A stretch of DNA of 64,000 bases, taken from assembly GCA_016758965.1 (NCBI GenBank), contig JAEPRB010000024.1, positions 186,001 through 250,000 of the forward strand, read 5' to 3'. Source of the stretch: Circinella minor. Lineage: Eukaryota; Mucoromycota; Mucoromycetes; Mucorales; Lichtheimiaceae. Positions 38,541 through 49,838 of the stretch are shown in pieces (position 1 is the first letter of the stretch; each line of letters starts with the position of its first letter). The position numbers and the translations under genes were made by a program. A model generated the notes under the pieces. It searched no databases and had not been told where the DNA came from. It saw nothing but the letters and a program-made list of their open reading frames with translations.

Positions 38541-40543
38541 GGTTTAAGTTGTATAGAAATAAAGAAGCCGAAAAAAAAATATGCGGTAAGTGCTTTTTTT
38601 TTTCCTTCAATATATGGAACTGCTGTGTTACTCGAACCGACTTATTCCGCAAAGCCACAGGGTAAGCTGAGCTTAGTTTGCTTTCAGTTCCTGCTATAGC
38701 AACAAATGCAGAAGAGTAAGAAATTCACACTCTAAACTTTTTTTTTGTATAATAAGGTTTTCAATCATATGGGAAAGCTTGATCGATATGAGTTAGTGAG
38801 TTTGTGAAAACTGGAGAAGAGAATAAGTATAAGTGCGCTTGATGCACCTTCAACGAATTGTTATCCTATTTTAAATCTTTTCAGCATGTTTGTACATTTT
38901 TGTATATGTACTTTAAATAACAATTTTAAATGATGACCTGATACATACAGATAATAAGTTTTGATTATGCTCATACATTATGCAATACAAATTCTGTTAC
39001 ATAATTATGGTGCCTTGATAACATAAGTATTACATATAACTGGCCATTAGTATATTATATCACCCTTTTGGTATTTCTAAAAAAAAACAGTCGATGTGTT
39101 CTTGATCAATTGTTGAGAACTATATTAGTTTTTTATTCTAAGGCTAAGGTATTACTGTTACATTAGAAATAATCTTTATAAAGCTATTAACTCAATACGA
39201 AACACCATCAAATCGAGTTACAGCCTTTTATAAGTAAAAGAAAAATGTCATTTATTAGCGTAGAAGAAGGCAACTGCTTAAGAGAAAGATTACCAAGTTA
39301 ACGGAGATACATCCTACTTGTTCGGGACATCAATTGGGAGCAAAGCCTCTCAAAGAGAAAAAAAACATATAAAAGTAAGCTTAGGGAGGCTTGAGTTTTT
39401 TTTCTTTTTTTTTTTTTTCTTTATATTACCTTTTTATAAGACTCTTTTTGCGTGCGTATCGTTAAATTCAAATGGATATTTGCAGCTCCTGAGAGGGTCA
39501 AGAATAAACTTATGTAAACTTACTAATACTCAAGCGTTCTTTTATTATGAATGCCCAGAGTTTCGCGGTTTGCAGAAACTTTTTATCCTCATGATCTAAT
39601 CAATTGAGAAATAAGAAAATGAAAAAAAATAAATGTTGAAAATGAAGATTGTAAAAGGACTACTATAGTCATTGTAATATTTTCTCTTTTGCCTTTTGGG
39701 ACTGGAAAACTTGTTTTGTCCTATCACCCCTAATCTATTTGACCCCACCTGTGTATGGGCTGTTTAGTATAACTTTCCAACCCACTTTGTCCATAAAATG
39801 CAAGTTGTCAATTTTTTGTTTGGACACTTGTTTCACAATTGAAATTTGACTTCACACCCTTGCACTGATCATTCGAATAAACGGAAGTGCACACACGTTA
39901 TTGGAAATGATTAGATCCATATTAACAAAGTAAGTAATAGATTTAGTCTATAATAATAGATAATCAAAGTTTTTTTAGTGGGATTTTTTTCTCACTGATA
40001 TCCTCGAACAAATATAGGTCTAATATTTGAGTAAGAAATGATACAAAGGAATGTTTACTTATACGAGGCGTCCCAATAACTTGGCGCAAACAAATAATTC
40101 AAAATTTAAAGGCTCACGAAAAAAAATCACTTTTGCTTCTGCATAAAAAAACGCTTCGTCACCCCTTGTTGCCCAACTGAAAGACAAAAAGTAGGACGTA
40201 ATGCATGCATACAAAGCGTACTATTTATTAGACCGGTGGTCGCGAAGCACAAAAAAAAAAAAAAAAACCAGCATCAGCGCGTTTGTATAGTGTTCGTCCT
40301 ACTTTATTTGGTTACACGAACGACGGAGTTGTGATCGTTCTTTTTTAGACTATTCCTGATTAGTATTAAAGAGAAGCGTTTTCTTTTTTCGAGGCTGAAG
40401 AAGGACAGTTTTTATAATAAAAAAATATAATAATAATTTATATACTCTCTCTTTTCCTTTTTTTCCATTCCTTTTTTTTTTCTTCTTTTTCAACTTAGTT
40501 CTATTCTTTGTTTTTCTATTAGTCAAATCAATCAAAAATATAA
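38541..40543. other. Divergent 2-kb region between RPC40 and the Pro-rich gene
   Basis: Both flanking genes are transcribed away from this stretch, so it holds two promoters. It contains long poly-T (39391-39418) and poly-A (40251-40267) tracts and a CT-rich leader just upstream of the plus-strand gene (40441-40497). A mariner-terminus-like string lies at 40062-40083. The frame at 39318-39599 is not convincing. Confidence 0.45.
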
Positions 40544-41693
40544 ATGTACGAGTTTCAGCCTCCTCAAAATATCAACGCTATCCGATGTTCAATTGCCCGC
40601 CGTATTAAAGAGCAAAGAGAGAAATACAAGAAAGAAGAGGAGTTGAAGAACAAGACGCGTCTTTGTACCCTTGCTGCAACAGTTACCACAGCAACAACAG
40701 ACAACGGGCTTCCTTCACCTCCAGTTGAAGCTTGTCATTATGAACCATTCAAGCGACCTGAAGAAGAAGAACAAGACCATCCAAACAATGAACTCGCTGC
40801 GAATGCCTTGTTAGAACTGTCAGGAGCCGACACTCCTCCTTCGTCATCTGCAAGTGTAGATTCCACAAACACGCAAACACCTTTCTTGGACGAAAAGATC
40901 ATTCGACAAAAAATTCAAGAATTACAACAAGAGAAACATGAGCTTTTTCAACTCATGAAGAACTTATTGTCTAGACCAACACCATCTCCTTCTTCTGCTG
41001 CTGTTGTTGCTACACCAGAACAACCACAACCACGATCTCCTCACACCCCTTCGCCACAAGTAACACCTCGAGTATTACCTACTCCACCGTCATCACAACA
41101 AACACGAGCCTCAAAACCACCACCTGTACAAACAAAACAACACTTAACTGAACAACCGAAATCTCGGGAACGTCTACGATCGTGCAGTAATGGTCGTGCT
41201 CGAACTCCACCAACATCACTTCCATCAGCAACATCTTGTACTTCTCCTACTTCCCGACCTCCTGCGATTCGAACGGCGCCACCTACTGATCATTACCATC
41301 ATCACCGTTTCCCACCACCGAGATATGCTCCGTATCGAAGGATGTCCCCTCCATCATCGTCTCGATATTATAGTAGAAGCTATGGTAATAGCACAAATAG
41401 CAATAATAATGGCAGCAGTAGTAACAGTCGACTATACAACAACCCACCACTATCTGCACCGCCATTTCCACCTTTGTCGTCTTCATCTTCCATGCCTTAT
41501 GCGGTAATGTTCTTATGGCCCTAGCCTTGTTATTCTTCCCACCCGCATACCTGCTGATATATGTTATTTTTTTTTTGTTTAGCATCGACGCATTCCTCTG
41601 CCCTATGGTTCATTAAGGGCTCAGTCACCTCCATTAAGGTCTAATTTTCGACCTTCAAGACCCATGGCTGATAGACACATTCCGAGATATTAA
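40544..41693 (+). CDS. Uncharacterised Pro/Ser-rich protein
   Basis: Two exons, 40544-41503 and 41583-41693, give 356 residues. I do not recognise it. The N-terminus MYEFQPPQNINAIRCSIARR is followed by a highly charged stretch (KEQREKYKKEEELKNK, residues 22-37). A short amphipathic coiled-coil candidate, IIRQKIQELQQEKHELFQLM, sits near residue 120. The rest is Pro/Ser/Thr/Gln-rich with Tyr/Arg-rich text (HRFPPPRYAPYRRM) and an Arg/Pro C-terminus ending DRHIPRY. The composition resembles RNA-binding or scaffold-type disordered proteins, but nothing defines a function. The start is supported by a CT-rich leader and by the first ATG of the frame. The intron has a good GTAATG donor and a poly-T/TTTAG acceptor, and the second exon keeps the Arg/Pro composition. 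Confidence 0.8.
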
Positions 41694-42146
41694 AATCATC
41701 CCTTTTTTTTTTGTTGACAAAAAAATAATAATATAATAGTAATAATATTCTTCATAATAATCATAATAATATCATCTTATACATAACATAAATATTTATA
41801 TACATAACTTATATACACACAAACATCCGTTTCCCTTTGCTTCCCTTTCCTTTACCCAATAACCCCCATCTTCACATTTTGTATTCTCTTTTTTTTTCTT
41901 CTTCTTTGGGGATGTATATATATAGATATTCAAATCTTTTCCAAATCTCAACATAACCCCTCTCTACACTCCCCCCAACTAAAAAGAAAAAAAACTCTTT
42001 GTCATCATTTTGTATAATATTTTGTAAATTAATGTTTGTTCTTGATCATCTTTTTTGCAAAAGAAGAAAAAAACCGTCTTATTTATATATGAATATATAT
42101 ATATATATGCTTTTTCCTTTTTATTATTATTGTTTTTATTTATAAT
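41694..42146. other. Convergent 3' region
   Basis: This 453-bp stretch lies between two convergent stop codons. It contains AT and ATA repeats (about 41720-41780 and 42090-42108) and pyrimidine-rich text. No gene is seen. Confidence 0.5.
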
Positions 42147-44562
42147 CTATTGATGTTTATGGAAACAAGTCTTACAATGACCTTTCTTAAATACATTAGG
42201 ACTGAAGTCTGTACATCCGCACTCCTGGCATGCCGGTTCATCAGTTTGCTGCACAGGATCAACTGCAACACTTGCTAATGCACGTGCATGGGCTTGCGGA
42301 GGTGGAGGAGGAGTTCTTGTCGACGCTGACGAAGAAACACTAGGTGACATTCGAGATGCTGGAGGAGGAGGTGGTGTTCGTGTTGATGCTGTTGCTGCCA
42401 AAGGCTTTGTATCTAGTGGAACATACGTTGAACTTACTCGAGATGAAGGTGATGGACTACTGATATTTCCAATTGAATTTGAACGAGAAGAATAGGGTCT
42501 TGGCTGTTCATATACAGGTGTATAAGAGGTTGTCATGGATCCCATCATTGGTGCTGAATTGTCACTAAATGGAGAATCGTTGTTATCCATTCGAGGTGCG
42601 TACATTTCTTCTTCGTCGGGCTGCTCTTGTATAGATGTTGCAGGGGGTATTGATGGTCGAGAAGGCATGGGAGGTGAACGGCTATTGTTACCCAAAATAT
42701 CTTCAGTGTAGTTCACTGGGAAAATACCTCGTCGTTTTGGTCCAAAATGTTCAACTTCACCTAACCACCATCCTTCATCTACTTCTTCGACAACTGTAAT
42801 AACGTCTCCGGTACGGAAGGAAAGTTCATCTATACTTTCACCCTCAAAGTCATAAATGGCCTTACGACGCTTTGGGGATGCTATATAATAATAAAATATC
42901 ATTTAATATTTATTTAATTTTGTTAGTGACCGAATGAAAATAGGTGTGTGACACGTACATACGTATTTTCACTCACGCACACTTTTTTCCTTCCTTCTTG
43001 ATTCCACCATATTAATTATCTATTAATCTATTAAATTTACCTTGTTGAGTACGTCGAGGCATAGGGGGAGGCTGTCGAACAGAGCCTGATATTTCACTCG
43101 TACTACTACGGATCGAAGCAGCACTTGGGACTCGTCGCGGACCATTGGGTTGAACATTTAAGCTATCAATACTACTTTGTCGAGTACTAAGTCTTCGTTG
43201 CATAGAGGATAAAGGATTTCCAGGCGATCGTGCGGGAGTTTGGGTATCCGGTGATTCAGAATAATTAAAATAGTCATCACCACTACCACCGCCACCACCA
43301 TTCATATTATGGCTATTGAAAGATCGAGGGGTGCTCACTGCACTGTTGGCAAATGCTGCAGTATTACGTGTTGTGCCTGATCTTGCAAGAGGGTTGGCAC
43401 TACTCTGATTCCAATTTGCTCGCATACTGTCCAGCAGTTCTGCAGCTCGGCTATGATACAAGTATTGAGCTTCCAACATTCGTCGCAATGTCTCATAATG
43501 TGTATCCTATATATAAATAGAATAAAATAAATATACGCGCCTGTTGACAAGCTAAAATAATGACAGCAAATATATTATACATACCTCAAATTCTTGTAAA
43601 TAAACCATTTTTTGTATCAAATCATATTCAGTTTCTTCATACTTGAGCTTAGATGCCTGCATTTCTTGCTCAAGCTCGGGTTTTTCTTTTTTAGCTTTTT
43701 GCAAACGACCTAGTTTTGCGTCATAATCAAGACGGCGTGATTCTAATTTCTTCTTTAAAGCAATATAATCTTTGTATTCCTGCAATCCAACTTCTAAGGT
43801 ACTCATATAGTCATCCTTTAAACTACATGAAAAGTCTTCTTGTAATACTGCAATTCGCGATTCTACTTGGCCTAAGCTCATCAGTGCAGCCCCTATAAAA
43901 AAAGACATCATAATATCGTCCCAAAAATTAATTCTACATTATTATAAAGCCCTCACATTATTGATAATAAAAATAATAATAAAAAGGGGTAAGGGAAGGA
44001 AAGGGAAGGTTTGACTTTTTAGGTGTGTGCATAAATATATAAGATAGGTAGTGTAGTAAATGAAGGGATAAAGGGAGTAAAATGATACTTTACCAAGAAT
44101 AGAATCCTCCTGAAAAGCACCACCATGATTCATCATAGTGGAACCAAAGGCATCACAAGGGTATATTTTGGTTTTACCATCTTCGGGTGATACCTTTTTT
44201 TTGGATAATTGACCATATAATAATTCGGATGCGCCATATACTTTTTCGAATCCGGTACGTTTCCGCTCCGTATCTGATTCAAGTCGTTGGAAGTCTTCAG
44301 TTTGTAACGTTGATTTTGCTGCACCCAAGCGTTCGCCCGTCCACTTTATAAAAAGAAAAACGACAAGATGGTCAGTAACTTTGGCAAAAACTCAACTTTC
44401 CCCAATGATTCCAATTTCCACAACTCATCCATCATCTCAATGCTGTACATTTTATATAATAATTCAGGAAAAGAAATAAAACTAAGGAAGTTGGGGACGT
44501 GTCTTATTTTTATTTTTACAATATTAACTTACTTGTTTTAATTTACCCAGATTCTTAATCAT
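42147..44562 (-). CDS. BAR-SH3 (endophilin-like) protein with C-terminal Cys4 motif
   Basis: Five exons, 44562-44533, 44343-44094, 43892-43585, 43506-43041 and 42880-42147, give 595 residues. The amphipathic start MIKNLGKLKQWTGERLGAAK leads into a BAR domain (to about residue 235; FQEDSILGAALMSLGQVESR, and DTHYETLRRMLEAQYLYHSR at its last helix). A Ser/Pro-rich linker follows. The SH3 domain spans about 357-412: KAIYDFEGESIDELSFRTGD, EGWWLGEV, GIFPVNYTE, with ALYDF-like, WW and P-x-NY residues intact. A Pro-rich region comes next, then ACQECGCTDFSPNVFKKGHC plus KTCFHKHQ at the very end, a probable Cys4 zinc ribbon. BAR-SH3 proteins bend membranes and recruit dynamin or actin regulators in endocytosis. 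The terminal Cys4 is not part of animal endophilins. Confidence 0.9.
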
Positions 44563-45170
44563 ATTTGAAGTATTTTTTGTTTTTGTAAAAGAATGGAACT
44601 GAAAAAAAAGAAAAAAGGAAAGGGAAAGGGTAAAGTATGAGAGGAAAAAAGGGTAGAAAGAGAAAGAAAAAAAAAAAAGGGTTGGCTAGATCGACGAAAA
44701 AAGAAGAGACCACGACTATTCTAAAATTGGAAAAAGCATTGAAATTGATCAACCAAAAAAAAAACATTAGCTTCACTTTATTTGAACTAATAAAAGTTTA
44801 CACCGCTACCCTCTTTTTTATTACACAGCAAGTAATTTATTTTACTGGGAAACTTATTTAATAACTTAATACTCTAACCATCCGTTTTTATTATGGAGGT
44901 AGGTCCGACTACCATTAAACTATCATATACATACTTCAAAAACAAAATTAAGAAATCCTCAAATCCCGTCAATGCAAATGATTTTATCTAAATATAGATT
45001 CATCCATGGGTTCCTGTATCCTTTTTTAGATACCTGCAGAAGAAGTCATGTCAAACAATCATATAAATATAGATACCAGTAATACATAATGCTAAAAAAA
45101 TGTTACATTATAAAATTATTTTATTATTAGTATTAGTACGTAGTTATTATTATATATTTTTATTATATTT
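44563..45170. other. Intergenic stretch upstream of the BAR-SH3 gene
   Basis: This is 608 bp between tandem minus-strand genes, with purine-rich tracts (44610-44700) and AT-rich text near the VPS51 stop. Frames here are Lys- or Phe-rich shadows. Confidence 0.45.
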
Positions 45171-48100
45171 TTAATTGTTGGGAATGTATTTAGAAAGAAT
45201 CATTTCTAGTTCCTATAGTGACGATGTAAAAGAATATTAAAGAAAACCAGTTAGTCAGTAACATGATTATAATAAAAGAAAAATATTTTATTTATATTGA
45301 TACGTACTTCAGGATCCATTGGTGTTGGCACCTCACACCGCATATAAGCACTAGACACAATTTCTTGTAACATATTGCCCATCCATTTACTAAATTAACA
45401 AAACAAACATGTATTAGATAATGACGTTAGTTAACCAAAAAGCAGGACGCATTCTCTCAGTATTCGATACTTTACTTGTCTTTTTGTGTATATGGCCATA
45501 ATATCAAACGAAGATATTCAGAGTCTACTTGCAATTGTTGATAGTCATTGTTTTTCAGTCTCATTTGTCGCACAGTCTCATGAAATGCTTTCAACAATAT
45601 CCGTAGTAACCCGGTACATACACCAAGCGGAGTCGGTTCTACATGTCGGTAAATATCGACTCGATCGGCAAAAAGCTTGTCAATATTGCTCATCATGTTG
45701 ACCGTCATATCATAACCAAACTTTGGCATGATGCCTAATCCCGATGGTTCACCAGGCGTTTCCGAAGATGCGGTTGTAAGACTATGTGAAGATTGCGTTG
45801 GTCGGGTATATAATCCTTCACTAGTACCACCAGCTGCACTACCACTGCCAAATCGATACTCATATTCAGTGTCAGATGTTTCTGCACCTACATCTGGAGA
45901 CGTTGATTGAGGATATACTGTTTCCATTAGTTGTTCTAAATAGCGTACCCGATCAAACATGGATTGCCACACCCCGGAAACTTGTTTTGGTACATCTATA
46001 GGTCGATGAGGTCGAAGGTATTCTTTTTCGACCAAGGAGCTCAATATATATCCTTCTTGCATTGTTTCCTCATCAAGAAGACTTTGACCCTTTCGAGAAA
46101 ACGTATCCATCATCTCCTGAGCGTCAGAATTAATGATTTGATCCATTGTACTACTATTGTCTTTATTTAATTCTTTTGAAACACACGCATAAATTTGTGA
46201 AATCCCTTGTTCTGATAAATCATAGCATAGTCGAGAACCCACAATTAACCTTGCAGCAGATCTATCACATCCATTTGAACCCTAAAAATAAATTATAAAT
46301 CATGTCAATTTGGGCACGTAATCTGATCCAATAAAAAAAGAGTGAAACATACATCAATAATTTCAAGAATACCATTCCACATCGTTCGAAGACTTTCCCG
46401 AACACGAACAGTAAATTGAAATTGACCTTCATCGTTTTTAGCTGCCACTGTCGCATTCATCAAATCACGCAATGGTTCAAGACAACTGTTTTGTACGTGT
46501 TGTACTAGCCATGTATCTGTTTCAATAATAAATTCACCCAATACATCACGATGTTCCGTGATACTTTGTAATGAGTTGAGCTTAAATTCGTCTAAACGGT
46601 CCAGTCGTTCTAAATCATCCAATATTTAATTAGCACTCATGATCCCTCGTGGATGTAGCTTAATTAAAACCTTGTTTCTATTTCAGCTCCAGTGTACATA
46701 CCTTTCATCTTTTCAGTTGTAGTTCCCATTAATCCACCAACCAATGTACTCTCCCAGTTTGCCGTTAATTCATTCATTCTTTCTGCTGTACCCATTACTC
46801 TTCCCAATGATTGTCCATGCGTGGACAACGATTCTCGTAAGTTACTTAAAATATGAATCTGTGATAATAGTTGATCTCGGTCCATGACACTCTATTTTTT
46901 GATGTATTTTTTTTATATTAAAAAAAAACATTTCTTAAGTATAAAATAATTTAATCAGACTACTGCAAACAAAAAAAAGCTTACTGGCAAACTGATATAT
47001 CCTGAAACTTTTTCAAAAAACTTATTAACATGTGGGTTCATAGCTTGCACTAAATCGTTTTTGGCTTCGCGTATGTCCTATATAACATTTTTTTAAGAAA
47101 AATTAATATGCATTGATGAAAAAAAATATTAATCAAGCAAAACTTACATCATCATCCAAACATTTTACTTTATCAGCATCTTCATCATTCGTTGAAACAA
47201 TCAAAAACAACGCCTCAAATTGATCAACAGTATTATTAAGTAACACAAGACATTTGTTGTCAAGATCTTTAAGTGTATCATATTTTTGGTTTGTAGTATT
47301 GTCAAGTCGTGCTACTTGGCTACCAAAAAAAAAAAGGATAAAACGTTAGTACATTTTACAATTTTACGCGTGGATAATTGCACAAATCCACAACACTTAC
47401 ACTTGAATAAACTCTTTCCAAAGTTTTCTTGGATCCTCTTGTAGTATCCGTAACAATTTCATACTTGCAGAGACGGTATTCAAGGAGCTTTCTGGATTTC
47501 TAGCATCCTCCCATATCTTACTTTTAATTTTTCCCATAATTGTATCACAATCGCGTTCGATACCTTTGAATGCAGATAAATGTTGATAATGATTAAGTAA
47601 TCGTGTTGCTCTTGAATAATATTTGACAGCCTGAGAATATTGACCCGCGGATAGACATCGACTCAGTCGATTTGGTAAATCGAAAATAAATTGTAACCGT
47701 TTCAATAAATTATGCACATTGGTTAAGCGTCGTATTTTATCACGGTTTGGCCCAAGTGCATCAATAATCTCGGTACATTGTTGTGAAATACCATTCATAT
47801 TATTATTTAGATTGGCCATTTCCGATTCCATGCTTTCAACGTTTGATTTCATCTAAACGAGTATGTACATTATTTGTTATGCAATTAGCTTTTTAAAAAA
47901 GAAGTTTATAATATTCATTTCTAACCTTTCGAATGGTATCTGTTGCACTAATGAATTTACTATAGTTTTCATATACAAGTGTCTTCATGTCACCATCGAT
48001 CTCACGTATTTCTAAAATGTATAAATTGTTAGTGAAAGTGAAAAAAAAATAAGTCTCGTTCATTCCCACCTCCAATCCCCGTACTTCGAGATGAAACAAA

Positions 48101-48471
48101 AAACTATATTTTTTTTCTTGTTACCAGTGACAAGCTCGTTATCTTTTTTAACAAGTCCATTAAGTGGTTTTTCTTTTAATAAGCGGGCAAAATACTTATT
48201 CGGCTCAAAAGTATCACCGTCTAATATAATAGTAATAATAATATAAGGAAGGAGTAAGTTGATTGTTAATGAGAGAATACAAAACAGTGAATTGTCTTAA
48301 TACCCCTCTCTTTTTTCCCGACCATCTCTTGTCATATTATTCACAAGTACCAATATCAAGTGGTCGTCGCGTTTCTCCTTTAGAAGCTCCAATGCCATAA
48401 TATTTCAATAAATTTACATTTCGATCGCGCGATCGCCCATTTTTTTGACGTTCTGGAGGACTTGCGTTCAT
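45171..48471 (-). CDS. VPS51: Vacuolar protein sorting protein 51 (GARP/EARP subunit)
   Basis: Eleven exons give 798 residues: 48471-48351, 48220-48125, 48011-47926, 47852-47401, 47319-47148, 47077-46985, 46891-46702, 46609-46353, 46281-45476, 45389-45308 and 45212-45171. The N-terminus has [10 protein letters not shown], the short motif that in the family contacts the SNARE Tlg1/syntaxin. [20 protein letters not shown] leads to the diagnostic core [20 protein letters not shown] and [20 protein letters not shown], a coiled coil for complex assembly. The middle has [20 protein letters not shown]. The length matches human VPS51 (782). Role: tether of endosome-derived vesicles at the trans-Golgi, with Vps52/53/54. 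The acceptor of exon 8 lies unusually far (about 25 nt) after its branch-like CTAAT. Confidence 0.93.
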
Positions 48472-49838
48472 GAAGTCAGAAGTCTTTTTATGTAAAAGGA
48501 AAAAGGGATAATTCACTTTTTTTCCTTTTCCTGAGTGCTACTGAAATCGAAAATTGGAGTAACACAAAGACATTGTTAACCATGCTAATAATAAGTAATA
48601 TCTTTCATTCCCATGAGTTAGTAAATAGATGCATTTTATTTCTATACATTATTTTCTTTTTCTTTTGCTGCATAATAATTATTGCTATGACGATATCCAC
48701 ATGAGTTTATCACATCATATTAACATTCAAAGAGAATTATTATTATTATCATATTTTATTAGATACTATAATAATATCTTCCTATTTTTTTTATTAATTG
48801 CAGGTATTACTCAATGATATACTTATAGTTCTCAATTGAACTTTATACATACTTGTTATAGCAACCAGTAAATTCAAATTTGAGAACATTCGAATAATGA
48901 TGATGATGATATATATACAGTCATCGAATTTTTTATAATAATGAAAAAAAACGGGTTTTTAACGTTCTACATGCATTTTTCAGCCAAGGACTTATAAAAC
49001 CTGTAAGTTCGACCACCATTGCATGATGCAGACCTAGTTTTGTATCATATATCGTTAGAAAGAATTTTTTGTTTATACTTTTTAAACGGCTCTATAAACT
49101 AAAAGTATATCCCCTTTTTATATATTATGTATATACAGACGTAGTAAGACCTTTTTTTAAGAACTAATAATAATATGTACTAAATATATTATAAGGAGGA
49201 TACCTTTAATATATGTATGTATATATATATATATACTTCAAAGATAGAAGATAATTGAAATCCCTTTTATTCTACGTATATGCAATCGTGATAGAATCTT
49301 CTTTTTATTGAGTTCACAGGTAAACAAAATTAACATTTCTCTTCCCTATCCTTCCGCTTCCGTTTTTGAAACTAATAATCATGTTAGTAATACAGAGGTG
49401 ATAATGAATTATTTTGATATATGTTAATAAGCATCTGCACATAAAGAAAATCTCTGTCCTTTTACGTATGAAGAAAAAGAAGAAAGTAAGCGAAAAAAAA
49501 AGTACGGAGAATATATAATATTATTATTGAGGAGAAGATGAATTGAAAAGTATGTATATAAATAAATATTGATATAATACGTATTAAAGAATAGTAAATA
49601 CAAAAGATGATAATATGTATATTTTTTTGAGGGGTTTGGGACTCTCGTATACACAAAAAATGATATTTTAACACATGAGATCTAGGAGTATAGTTTGATT
49701 AGTTAAAATAAAGGAAAGAGAAGGGGTTTTTTTGAGGTATAAAGGAAAGGAATGGCTATTAATATAGAACAGTATGTATGTAATAAGCAAAAAAAAAAAA
49801 AGTAACGATGAGCTTAAAAAAAAAAAAACCCATGCAAA
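48472..49838. other. AT-rich gap
   Basis: This 1.4-kb stretch contains the VPS51 promoter and AT-rich text with TA microsatellites (49217-49234). Open frames (48629-48817, 49424-49674) are Ile/Tyr/Phe-rich chance frames. Confidence 0.45.

Noticed and set aside
39318..39599. 93-codon plus-strand frame
   Set aside because: Contains a poly-Phe run from a T tract; no recognisable similarity or splice structure.
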